Assembly (NCBI GenBank): GCA_003117195.1
Contig: BDSI01000029.1
Coordinates: 575,441-639,440 of the forward strand
Direction of reading: 5' to 3'
Length of the DNA stretch: 64,000 nucleotides
Origin: Eudorina sp. 2006-703-Eu-15
Taxonomy: Eukaryota > Chlorophyta > Chlorophyceae > Chlamydomonadales > Volvocaceae
Under the pieces are notes generated by a model that saw nothing but the letters and a program-made list of their open reading frames with translations, was not told the origin of the DNA and made no database searches. Shown here one piece after another: positions 53,659 through 64,000 of the stretch (positions are counted from its first letter, which is position 1; each line of letters opens with the position of its first letter). Position numbers and translations under genes: made by a program.

Positions 53659-56600
53659 CTACATCAGGTTGAACAAGTCCTCCAGCCCCTTCCGCAGCTG
53701 ATCCACATCGCCCAGCTCCCCCTCCCCCTGCCCTGACGCCGCCCTCCCGGGAGCCTTTGGCCCCCCCGCCAACCCGCCAGCACCTAGGCCCCCCGACTCC
53801 CCAACCGGGACCCCCTCCCCGCCCTCGTCCGCCTCGTCCTCCTCCGGTGCCCACAGCCGCGGCAACGCCCCCAGCAGCTCGCCCGTCGCCTCCTCCTCCT
53901 GCACCAGCCGGATGCCCAGCTGCCGACCCATCTCCAGCAGCGCGGGCAGCTCCTCCGGGGTAACCAACGTCGTCACGACGCCGCCTGCGAGTGTGTAGCA
54001 GCAGGGTACCAGATGGGTAGCAGGGGGATGTAGCCGACCTGATGGGGCGGGGAGGGCTACAGGGCCTTGTGATGGGGCGGGGAGGGGACGCGGACCGCGG
54101 GGTGCGAGGTGGGGAAGCACGGCCCGGCACACCGCGAAAGTGCGGTTGGGTCGCCACCCCCCGTGTCCCAACCTGTTCTTTCGGCATACCCTCCCCCAAC
54201 CATCCCCTCCTTTCATCTCAATCTTCAGAGGGCAATCGTACATTAAACCCCATCACCTCGCCCACCCCGCGACCCGACCCGACCCCGTCCCAACCCAAAA
54301 CCGACCCGACCCCGACCACACCTGACGTGGATCCGATCCGGCCCGCCCGTCCCGCCCTGTGCAGGTACTGCGTCGCGTCCGGCGGCGGCCCCAGACTGTA
54401 CACGTGGGACACCCCGGGCAGGTCCAGACCCCGCGCGGCGGCGCCCGTCGCGAGCAGCAGCGTCGACTTGTTGTCCCGGAAGGAGTGCAGCGCGCGGATG
54501 GGGTTGTAGGCTGCGACGGGCAGGGGGGCACGGGCACGACGGTACGGGTACACGGTGGCACCAGATATATGCAGACTGAACACAATCACGAGCACAACCC
54601 TAAACACTTATATATAACGTACGGTGCACGCGCGGCTTAGTCCTTTGTAAAAGTACGCTCAGTGCACGAGTGAGGTGTGGAGAAGAGTGAGGTGTGGAGA
54701 AGAGTAAGATGTGGAGAAGAGTGAGGTCTGGGCCGTACACGTGCACACGGAAGCAGCCCGCAGATATCCACTGCACGGCCTATCTTTGCCTACCAATGTG
54801 CTAAGCCCATCCGGTACGAGCTGCTTCCCCCCCTCCCCTTTAGAGTTGTCACGGCATACCAGACACGCCCTTGCCGGCACTGGCCAAGACACACGTGACG
54901 AGCAGCAGCACACCACAGCCACGTCGCCCGCCGGCCGGAGTTTCGGTGTACCCCAGGTCGCTTGGAGATCCGTGCCGCCGCACGGCGCCACCCACCGAAC
55001 ATATCCTCAACCGCATCCGCGGTGCTGCCGTACGGGCTCGTCCCCCAGCCGGAAGCTGACTCGGCCCCAGCGGCCGCGTCCCCGCCAGAGCTACTGCCAC
55101 CTGCGCTGCCGCCGCCGCCGCTGCTGCTGCTGCCGTCGCCGCTGCTGCTGCTGCCGTACCTGCCCCTGCCGGAGCCCCGCCGACCCAGGCCCCCGTCGAT
55201 GCTTCTGCCGGTGCTGCTGCCGGCGGCGGGAGCAGACGGCGACGTGTTCCTCGGCTCGGCGGCGGAGGTGCCGGAGATGGCCCCCCTGGAGGGCGGGGTA
55301 CTGCGGTCGGATGTGGAAGGCGAGGGCGAGGCCGCAGCGGCGCCAGGCGGCCCTCCCTCGGGTCCCAGGATGGTCCCTGCCGTGGGTTCGCGGTCGGGGC
55401 TGGAGTTATGGTGGGGTGCTGGTGGGATGGCCGAGGGCGACCAACCCTCAAGGCGAGGATCTCCCAGGACAGGGCAGTCCTCAGGAAACGACCGGCGGCC
55501 CGCCACGAGCGACACGATCCGCAACGGCTTGCTCCGCGCACCTTTCGGTGGCGATCGGGGACGCCCTGCAAGCCCGCGCCACTGAAATCCCAGAAACCCT
55601 AAATCCTTCCTTCTCACCAGCACAAATCCCACACCATGAAGCACCACTGGGGGTCCGACAGGTCTGCCAAAGAATGTAAACCGTCAGCACGGAGTCGCTG
55701 TCCCGCCCCACTGCCCTCGCGCCCACCCGCCCCCGCCCCCACACCCACCCGGCGGCACCAGCACCGCCATCCGGTGGTCCGACCAGAGGCTGGTCCGCAG
55801 CGGCTCAGCCACCGCCGCCGCCTCCGCGGGGGTGTTGACGAACAGCATCACCCGGGCCGGGGCCGCGTCCTGGTCCGCACCCACCAGGTCAGCTCGGAGG
55901 GAGCGGGCCAGGGCCGCCAGGCGGCGGCCGGAGGGCACCACGATGTATCTGGGGGCGGGTGGAGGGCAGAGGGGGGCAGGGGACACGCGGAAATAAGTCA
56001 GATAGCCCGTGAAGTGGCAGGACCGCTCAGTTGCCACAAACGCCAGCGGCTGCGCTCAGCCCACGGGGCGCTTGTGACAGCCCCGGGGGAAGGGAAATAG
56101 AAATGGAAACTGCCCTGGGGAAGGGGAGAGGGGGGTATAGGGAATTGGTTGGCAAGGATGAACGGAGCCGGGGGCGGGGTACCATTGCGCTGCGCCCTTG
56201 GTCGTTCCGTGAATCGAGGGTAAGACGAGGTGCAAGCCGAGGAGGGCGAGAAGGAGAGGAGGATGAGGAGTAGGAGGAGTAGGCGGCAGAAAGGGAAAGA
56301 GGAGGCGGAGAAAGGAGAAGAGGCGGAGGGGGAGGCGGACGGCAGCTCCCTCCCAGAGTGCGGGTGACTCACCTGTGGGACAGCGCCGGAGGTACGGCCC
56401 CCTCTCGCCCCACCAGGATGTTGACTGGCTCCTAGGGGGGTTAGGAGGGGGCGGGGCGAGAATAGGCAGAGGAGGAGGAGGAGACACACCGCCTACGCAA
56501 CTCCCGTCAACGTCCGTGCGACACTTGAGGCCGCGGCTCCGCTCCCCTCCGTCCGCTCTTGCACGTGGACCCGACCCCGACCCCAGTACAGCGCAGCGCA

Positions 56601-59600
56601 GTGCAAGGGGGCAAAGACACGGTCCTCTCTACCGTACGGCAGTGCCGATGGTCAAGCGCCTGCGCAGACGTCTGTGTTCAGCGGTGAAACACGCCCAAAC
56701 AAACCCTCTGACACTTGTGTATGCATCGCCCCGCAAAGCATCGTCAGTGGCCCGGCGGACAGGACGCTCCTTCCGATCCGCCCGCTTTCACCCGGGGATT
56801 GGGGAACCCCACCCCACCCACCCACCCACCCGCCCACCCTGCACCCCCTCACCCGCAGCCAGCCCTTGGCCACCGCACTGCGCAGCACATCCTGCCGCTG
56901 AGTGGCGCCCACGAAGACGACCTGAGGGTACGGCAACGGGTACGGCAGAAGGTCTCTACTTCAAGCCCAACGCCTTCAGATGCCGGACCAATCTGTCTCT
57001 GTGTGAGCGCCCAAGCCCTCGCACGCCGTACCTGTGGTTTGACGCCCGACTCGTTGCCCGCGCCGGAGGGGTCCGCCGCGGTGGCCATGAGCTCGTCCAT
57101 GTCTCCAGAGAAGGCCGAGAAGCACTCATCCACCTCGTCCACCACCAGCACCTGCGGGCAACCACCGGGCCAACCCCCAACCGCGCTTACTGGCGAGCAC
57201 CCAAGATCCAACCACCTGCCAGCAATCCTGGGGTTGGGACCGTAAAGTGTACGGCACCGGGCGCTGCCTTGGCAACGGGTAGATTTCTGATCCAACCCGA
57301 CCCCTCCGCATCCCACCGGAAACACACCCTCGTGCAGCGATCTGTTTGTCACAGTCGCCTTCAGTCAATAAAGACAGCGAATGTGTAGTACGTATCCGGT
57401 TGGCCGACGCCGCCGTTGAAGTATGACGTGGTAAGTATATATATACACACATATAGCAACCCTTCCCCTTCCCCGGCCCCTCCCTGGCTCCGTGGGGCGA
57501 CCTGCCTTGAGGTGTCTCAGCAGCTGCCCCGCCGGCACCGGCTCCCTCACCGCCTCCATCAGGGCCGCGGGGGTGGCCACCACCAGGTGCACCTGGGCCA
57601 GGTAGGTGAGCGAGGACTTGGCCATCACCACCTCCTCCTTGTTCAGGACGCCGCGGACCTGAGGGGCAGTGGAGGGGCGGGGAGGGGCGGGGAGGGCCGC
57701 AAGCGCAGCGGTGGCAGCGAAGGCGCTGGGGCAGCCGTCATGGCAACACGCAGCGCAAGGTCCCTCAGCACTTGTCAGGTCTGCCCTCCCCAACACCCCC
57801 AGCCGGGTCAGGCCGGGTCAGCCCGGGCTCCGCGGCCCGCCCCACCTTGATGCCCTTGGGCCCGAAGTAGGTGTACATGTTGGCCGGGTCGCCGGGCCGC
57901 CCGGTGCTGACGTTGCCGCCCAGCAGCCGGAAGGCCAGCAGCGCCACCTGCACCCCCAGCTCCAGGGTGGGGACCACCACCAGCGCCTGGGGGCCCTGAG
58001 GGGGATTGGGGATTCAAGTGAAAACAGCCCAGCTTAACGAACAAGCGTGTGTGTAAGGAAACTATGCCGCGAGAAAGCTTGATGGTCGATGACGTCGAAT
58101 ACGGTAAATGTGTGTGTTCGATACTTATTAGGGCAGTATCAGAGCAGTGTGCAGGACATGCCAAGGGTACGGCAGCGCCCTGCGGATGCCCGTATGCGGA
58201 TCCTCAATCCTAAACCTGATGGTGAGGCTGCGGCGGGACCAGCCTCACCATTAAAGAAAGAAAGAAAGTTTTAGTCCTGGACCGCTAAGCCCAAGCGTGT
58301 GTTAAGGGGACCGCCGATGTAAGGGTTGGGAGTCGACATTGGTCACCAGTATTTTGTTCACGCAGGTATCCGCCTGCGGCCCCTATCCGTGTTACAACCG
58401 TTCCCTGGTATGTGGCCGGACCCATTGGCCCGACCCGCTTGACGCGCACATCTCGGGCTGTCCCTTTAACCATGGCTCTAGGCCACTTACACCGGAGGCG
58501 GACTCGGACCCGACTGAAGAGCCGGGCTGTCCAAGCGGGACTCCCCAATTCTTGACCATTTTGTCCCGACCCGGATCGAACCGGCGTCCTCATGGTCGCA
58601 AACTCGATGCCTTAGGGAATGGCCAAGTTCGGTGACTCACCATTAGCTTTACACGTTGATCCGGGCATGGCGCTAGCGAAGGGCAGCTGCCACTGTTCGG
58701 TAACTGATGCGGAGCCGTACCTTCATCTCGTCCATGAAAATGTCTGGCGGGTACGACAGCCTTGCCAGGACGGGCATCAGGAAACTGAGCGTCTTGCCGC
58801 TGCCGGTTTCGGAGGCCACAACCGCGTCGGCGCCCGCCAGCAGTACGGATGCGGCCCGCCGTTGGATCTCTACGAGATTCGGGGTCGGCGGTCCGGGAAG
58901 AGAGAGGGGGAGGGTGGCGGGGTATAGGAAATTGGTAGACATTTCAGACTGCGCTGCTGCCAGAGCGACGGTTCGACTGGACGGAGCGACGGGTGGCTGA
59001 CGACCCGGCGACGACCCGAAACCGTCCGGGAAGAGGGTGGGCGTACGTTGTGTTCAGCACAGAAAGCCGCCCGACCCAAACCCGTTACCCGTACACTTAC
59101 GCACGATGTGTGCTCGCGGTGTATCCATCCGACCACGCAACCAACTGCGCATCTGCAGTCGGTGGTGGGGTGCAGCTGGACGCGGGAAGGAGCAGCTGGA
59201 CGCGGGAAGGAGCAGCTGGACGCGGGCGCGCGCGCTGCGGTCCGACCCCTCCCGCATCACCATCACCACCACCACGCTCCAGTGCCCGGGCCCACACCCC
59301 TCTTCCGGGAATCCGCCGCCTCCTCAAACGCTCCGTATCGCCCTCCCGCCCATTACCTGCCATTTCTCATTCGCGCAACTCCGCCCTCCCGCTCAGCAGC
59401 GGCCCATGTACGCCAGCACCCCGAGACGACGACCCCGAGTGCACAACCCCACCGTTGGTAAGTAATTGTCGCCGGGCTGGGTGTGTCTGGGCTGATTTTC
59501 TTTTGAACCACCCACCCACCCACCCGTGGGGAACCGGTACCCAAGTCGCTGCGCCCTGTCCGCCAGCCAGTCCACCATGCCCGTGGCCGCCCAGTCGATG

Positions 59601-60442
59601 CGCCCAGCCGCCAGGCTGCCGTCCGCCAGCTGCCGTAACCGGTCCCGTACGGCAGCGGCCAGCTCGAAATCCTCAGACGCGATGGCTGCGGCCAGAGCCG
59701 TCTGTCGCAGGGCGAAGGTGGAGGAGGGGGCCGGTAGTGGCGGGGGTGGGGGGTTGCAGCCGGGGCCGGTAGTGGCGGGAGTGGGGGGTTGCAGCCGGGG
59801 CCGGCGGCGACGGTTTTGCCATGAGTGTCATTACGGTCGGTCCAAGTGTGGGTCCAAGTCACCGTGTCCGAGTAGACACACCTTCAACACACACCAGTCT
59901 GATACTGGATACCGCAGGCCTTGCGAAGTGCGTGAGAGTGTGTCTGATGTCTGAGAGTGTGTCTGCCGCCGCATGGCAGTTGGGAGGGGCGCGCCCTGGC
60001 CTACCCCTCCAAACCCCACTCGCCCACACATGCCTGCAGGGCGTTGGTGTCGTCCACCGAGGTCAGGTTGTCCGCCAGGGCGGCCAGCGATGCGCCCCGG
60101 GCCGCAGGGCCCTGCGGCTGCGATTCCGAGTAGGGGTCCAGATCATAGGTGTACGTCCATCCCGCGCCATCACCCGGGCGCTCCATCGCCGCCGATGTGG
60201 CCAACTCGCCACCGTCGTTGGTGATACCTTTTGTGTCATTACCGCCCGTGGAAGCAGCGCCATCGCCGCGGGGTGCATTGGTTCCACCGTCGCTGCCGCC
60301 GCCACCTGATCCGCTGCCGGTGGCCGGGCGCTTCGTGAGGCCGCGCGCGCGTGCAGGGGCGGGAGGAGGCGGCGTCGCGGGGATGGGGAGGTCCCAGCGC
60401 GGCTGCCGGCTGCTCGCAGCTCCGGCGCGAGGGAAGCGACAC
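53659..60442 (-). CDS. DEAD-box RNA helicase, multi-exon, probably organelle-targeted
   Basis: ATP-dependent RNA unwinding. Coding exons, 5 prime to 3 prime: 60034-60442, 59524-59701, 58721-58869, 57846-57995, 57506-57658, 57032-57151, 56853-56921, 56373-56431, 55749-55948, 54996-55565, 54322-54510, 53659-53984. They join in phase to 856 residues plus stop. The N-terminal Arg/Ser/Pro/Ala region looks like a transit peptide and its first exon lies upstream, unplaced. A helix with ASEDFELAAAVRDRLRQLAD precedes the Q motif (YRFPTEIQRRAA). Motifs: I ASETGSGKT, Ia PTLELGVQ, Ib ATPAAL, II DEVD instead of DEAD, III GAT, IV VMLFVNT, V ATGAAARGLD, VI HRAGRAGRIG. Exon 54996-55565 inserts about 150 Ser/Gly-rich residues between IV and V. 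The end is acidic (LEDLFNLM). Two introns appear to start with GC. It may correspond to plant plastid RH58-type helicases; I am not sure. Confidence 0.85.
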
Positions 60443-61449
60443 CTGGAGGTAGAGGCGAGGTGATGGATGTTGGGGCCATCAGCCGGAGATTGGGACGGCC
60501 TGATTGCACGTCGAAAACGCCTCTATGCGGGTCGCAGTCCAGCCACATCATGGCCATATTCGCTGGGCCCCGGGGATGGCCACACGAACGTCCAACTGCA
60601 TTACGGAATGCCACGCGCACGCAATAGCTATGTGAAGGCTCCGCCGCAACAAACGCAAAATGAATGAGCCGTAACTTATGACAGCGTCGCGGTGGTGACT
60701 GTGGGTGTTTGGCCAGAGATACATATCATATCCTAGTACTAACCTGAAGTCTCGACACTGCCATACCACTCCGACCGTCTCCCGACACAGCATCCTCGAG
60801 CGCATCAACAAGATAACAAGTCAAGGCCGCAATTGCTGTGCTATTCCAGCATATCCTGATGCTTGCAAAAAGCAAGCAAGCGCATGCCTCGTGCTTGCTC
60901 CGAAGTGTAATGTGTCAAATGATAATTTTTAGCGTAGCTCCGCAACCACACCTGAGTGATGCGTAACCATTACATCTCCATCTGCTGCGATGAAGCTGAA
61001 GTGCCGCAAACATTAAAATTGATTCGTTAATACGGGTGCCGTACGGTTCCTATCGGTCTCATCCTGGTCCAAGTGTTGAAGGAAATTCCCAGTCTTGAGA
61101 AATATCGGCCAAGAGGTGTCATCCACATTTGAGGCACGAGAAAAGCAAGTCAACAATGCCAAAGTCATGATCGGCCTTCGGCCATCTTGTACGCAAGCGC
61201 CCACCGATTGTCCTAACATTTTGAGATAGTGAGGAAGTTTGCTCCAATGACTGAGTGCGGCCACAAGTTGGCCAAGTCACTCACACTGGGCGCATCCTGG
61301 TTCTCTGCAACGCGCCCCCGAACCGTTACCTTGACCGTTGCTCGTACGCCTTTCGCGGTTATACTGCCCTTTCGTTTCCTTTTCCTCGCATTCCTTTAAT
61401 CCTACTTACCAACTTACTTACTTTAAGCCCGTCGCGCGCACGTAGTAGT
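60443..61449. other. Upstream flank of the helicase gene, no other gene
   Basis: This should contain the first helicase exon and promoter. An ATG at 60474-60476 on the minus strand begins a frame (MAPTSITSPLPPG) that reads through the acceptor at 60442 in a different phase, so it does not fit the model. From 60640 the DNA is AT-richer, with no features. Confidence 0.4.
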
Positions 61450-61743
61450 AATCGTTACAAGTTGGACCGAGTCCCAGCCGGGTGATCCAACCGCTCCAAC
61501 GGGGCCAGATAGCTCGTAGGCGCCTCATCAAGCCCTAACAAGGTCTGCGCACCTATCCTCCATCACCCGCGGGGGGGGGGGTCATGCAGCCACACCGGCC
61601 ACCACACCAGGTAACCAGCGCACCAGGACTGCCTCTCCTGGAAACCGCGCCAGACCCGCCGAATCACATGGCGGGGAGGGAACCGGGATTCTAACCGCGG
61701 ATCGCTGGACAGAATGCCAGTGTCTCCCATTAGACGACTCCCG
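61450..61743 (-). mobile_element. tRNA-derived SINE, copy 2
   Basis: Matches 23407-23706 over its length with about 10 percent differences. The head on the minus strand is GGGAGTCGTCTAATGGGAGA, CACTGGCATTCTGTCCAG; the B box is mutated (GGTTAGAATCCC for GGTTCGAATCCC), so this copy is probably not transcribed. Tail TTGTAACGATTAC with ACTACT repeats at the left end. Confidence 0.75.
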
Positions 61744-61905
61744 GATCGGCGGGACCAGCGGACGTTTTCCAGGTGTTGAGTTCATGTGCGCTTGTCGTAC
61801 GTGTCCGGTGCCCCTTACTGAATGGCGCAGTTTCCATGAGCAGTGCCCAGTGTATGACTTCGGTTGTCACCATCGTATAGGTTTTACTAGCTTGTGAAGA
61901 AAACT

Positions 61906-62457
61906 AAGGTTTTCTGCAAAGACTCCATTACACCGCTAGAGCCCCACCGGGGCGATAATAAACAATGCAGGGCCGGAGAAGGGCGAGGACGCACCGACGA
62001 TGGACAATAACAAACGGCCAACACACAGCCGCAACAAAAAGTCCAACGCCAGCACAGCCCGTAGCGCTACGATGATCTCCGAAAAGTACCAAACACTGAC
62101 GCTTCTGCGTCCCAACAGGAGCCACCCGGCTCCAGAACCACAGACGCTCGTCTGTCGTATATTGCAGAAAACCTTGGTTTTCCTCACAAGCTCGGAAAAC
62201 CTATACGTTTTCCGCATTATACGGCAGACGAGTCTCTGTGGTTCTGGAGCCGGGTGGCTCCTGTTGGGACGCAGGAGCGTCTGTGTTTGTACTTTTCGGA
62301 GATCATCGTAACGCTACGAGCCGTACTGACGTTGGACTATTTATTGCGGCTGTGTGTTGGCCGTTTGGTGCTTTCCATCGTCGGTGCGTCCTCGCCTTTC
62401 TCCGGCCCTGCATTGTTTATTATCGCCCCGGTGTGAGGGAGTCTTTGTAGAAAACCT
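61906..62457. mobile_element. Foldback element with about 260-bp inverted arms
   Basis: 61906-62170 is complementary to 62195-62457 over nearly the full length: AGGTTTTCTGCAAAGACTCC and GGGGCGATAATAAACAATGC near the outer ends, CAGGAGCCACCCGGCTCCAG near the centre. There are small indels (for example CGCTAGAGCCC only on the left). The loop is about 25 bases. It contains no gene; the ORFs are mirror images. A TA may flank both ends, but the duplication is not certain. Confidence 0.85.
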
Positions 62458-62529
62458 ACGGCCCACTACAGCCATACTCGTTATGATGCCCGAGATACCC
62501 CTTTAGTTTTCTGGTCGCTTGCTTTCTAT

Positions 62530-62745
62530 TATATTATGTCACAGCGGACCCCGAACGGAACTGCGTAACCATGGCGCACCGGACAGGCTCCACAAGTGCA
62601 CCGAAACACTCCCCGTGCCCACACCAGGGAACCATCCCGTTCCTGAGAAACAACCACAGCCAGGGATAAAGCCCGCTCAGGGGAGTCAGCCATCAGGGCG
62701 CCCCTATAAGCGAACCACCACCCCAATCAAGCGGGCTCGCGTCTC
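62530..62745 (-). repeat. LINE 3 prime end fragment
   Basis: The minus strand has GGGCGCCCTGATGGCTGACT, GAGCGGGCTTTATCCCTGGC, GTTTCGGTGCACTTGTGGAG, CCTGTCCGGTGCGCCATGG and ends GGGGTCCGCTGTGACATA followed by an AT-rich tail. It is the same end type as 9655-9892 and 51057, with TGTGAC for TGTAAC. Related to 36200-36475. Confidence 0.5.
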
Positions 62746-64000
62746 CAGCGGTGGCCCGTAGTCTTGGAGAGCCACGGGGTGTAGTGGTGCTGGAGGGATC
62801 CGGGATCAGTAGCATTAGCTTGCAAGCGTTTTGGTTGAGACGGGTCACAACAAATGGTATCGAGACAACCGTCGTTGGGTTCGTGTCTGTGGTCGTGAGC
62901 GAGTAATGTTCGAGCGAGTAGGACGTTCATTGTCAGGAAATATAATGGAACATGTTGAAATAATTGTTGAGGCATAATATGATACAAATATCCAATTATA
63001 TGGAAGCAGAAGTTCAGACGATGCCGTGCTCATCGTCCACACGATGCTTGCCGCATCGATCAATTGTACAGCACGGAGCACGCAACTTTCAGTGAAGAAT
63101 AAGCAATGAGCTTTGGAATTATTAAAAATTATTTTGTAATTATAATATTTATAACTGGTACCCGATTTTTCCGAGAGGAAAAGAGGGTTATGTCCCTTTC
63201 TTTCAGGGGTTAGTTTGGCTTTATGTCGGACCCGTATGTGGGCCCCTGTACACTGTACAGGCGGTACGCGGTTGCGAGGGACATCAAGAAAGGGGGGCGC
63301 GTTCGCCAAGTTCCGTGTGCGCAAGGATACAGCATATCAAGTTGCATTGAGTTACAAGTTGCGGCGCGCTTTCGCGTTTAGTTGCGTCGGAGCACATGGA
63401 TGACTGAGCGAGGGACGTTGAGGAAATGGAGGGGCAGCGACGGATTTGGGCGTCATCACGATAACGAGAATGAATTGCGTTTGACTGAAAGAGTTGGGTG
63501 CGCTTCTGGCATTTGTTTGGGTTCCAGCGTATTGGTTCCAGTGAGGTACGCGTAACCGAGGGACATGGAGGAAATCAAGGCCCTTCGCCAGGTTCGGTTA
63601 GCGCAACGATAGATCGTAAACAGGTGCATTGAATTGACAGGTTTGCGAGCGCGTTGACATTTGTTTGGGCCGAAGTTGATGACTGTTCGCAATTGGGGAA
63701 CCAGAAGCGCGCTATTTTAAAGCTAGGAAGTCACACCAAATAAATGTTACGGCGTTTTGACATACGGTAACTGCTAAGAATTCCACAAGAAGAAAGTTGA
63801 GGTAGGATGGCACCTGGTGGCAAACCTGTAGTTCAGAAGACAACAATAAACAGGCAGAAGCTGGGCAATACAGTCCTGAGGTTATGCACGGGTGGGACCA
63901 GGTGCAGTGTTAGGGCTCGTGGGCCCTTGGATGGCCGATGGACGGGTCGGGTGCGTCGGCCACGGGCTGGGTCCACATGGTTTGCAGATGGGTCACGCGA
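62746..64000. other. No gene recognised; one diverged duplication
   Basis: 63250-63400 and 63540-63690 share blocks in the same order (GGTACGCG, GAGGGACAT, TTCGCCA-GTTC, TGCATTGA-TT, GCGAGCGCG/GCGGCGCGC), which suggests an old tandem copy with a period near 290-300 bases. 63120-63160 is strongly AT-rich. The final 140 bases are GC-rich and unassigned. Confidence 0.4.

Noticed and set aside
55000..55600. Plus-strand Pro/Leu-rich ORFs
   Set aside because: Antisense of helicase exon 54996-55565, which joins in phase to motif V on the minus strand.
62000..62450. Paired similar ORFs on both strands
   Set aside because: Mirror images caused by the foldback arms.

Overview
This window looks like nuclear DNA of a volvocine or Chlamydomonas-like green alga. 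The evidence is high overall GC with AT-rich islands, short phase-consistent GT-AG introns, Gly/Ala/Gln-rich low-complexity coding, a TGTAA-type polyadenylation signal, and a repeat set typical of that lineage. That set includes a Penelope-like element with an amino-terminal GIY-YIG nuclease, a chromovirus with a chromodomain, LINE zinc-knuckle ends, tRNA-derived SINEs, and an HUH/Rep-encoding transposon of probable Replitron type. I see no prokaryotic operon, CRISPR array or rRNA gene. The taxonomic call is an inference.

Layout. 1-5.5 kb: Penelope-like element on the minus strand between two 573-bp direct repeats (pseudo-LTRs), apparently inserted in a (TG)n tract. 5.5-6.8 kb: 613-bp tandem repeat carrying tRNA-derived SINE-like sequence. 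7-8.7 kb: broken minus-strand copy of a secretory glycosyltransferase gene joined to a LINE fragment, then an internally deleted chromovirus. 10.3-12.2 kb: internally deleted HUH-transposon copy nested in a hairpin-ended element. 14.2-15.4 kb: intact intronless copy of the glycosyltransferase. 15.9-23.7 kb: hairpin-ended element, several tandem and inverted repeats, a 943-bp hAT-type element with a perfect 8-bp target duplication, and a SINE. 24.1-27.2 kb: unfamiliar small genes, followed by a long hairpin. 27.7-29.75 kb: the longer HUH/Rep transposon copy. 29.8-34.2 kb: a nested series (Harbinger-like element containing a hAT derivative with a BED finger, a hairpin-ended element, a pogo-like derivative). 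34.9-44.2 kb: glycosyltransferase-like fragment, LINE tails, two more hairpin-ended elements, a Gag remnant and a protease-like retroelement remnant. 45.4-47.1 kb: host gene with a membrane segment and coiled coil. 51-52.7 kb: LINE 3 prime part. 53.7-60.4 kb: a complete-looking DEAD-box RNA helicase gene on the minus strand, for which I could place 12 coding exons with consistent phase. 60.4-64 kb: SINE, a 550-bp foldback repeat and a LINE tail.

Most of the window is transposon DNA in different states of decay. The best host genes are the helicase (53.7-60.4 kb), the coiled-coil protein (45.4 kb) and the glycosyltransferase (14.2 kb). The most interesting material is the HUH/Rep transposon (two copies) and a roughly 1-kb family, four near-complete and two broken copies, whose ends are long GC palindromes with no clear TIR or target duplication. 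That is the architecture expected of elements moved as single-stranded DNA, but a link between the two is my inference only.
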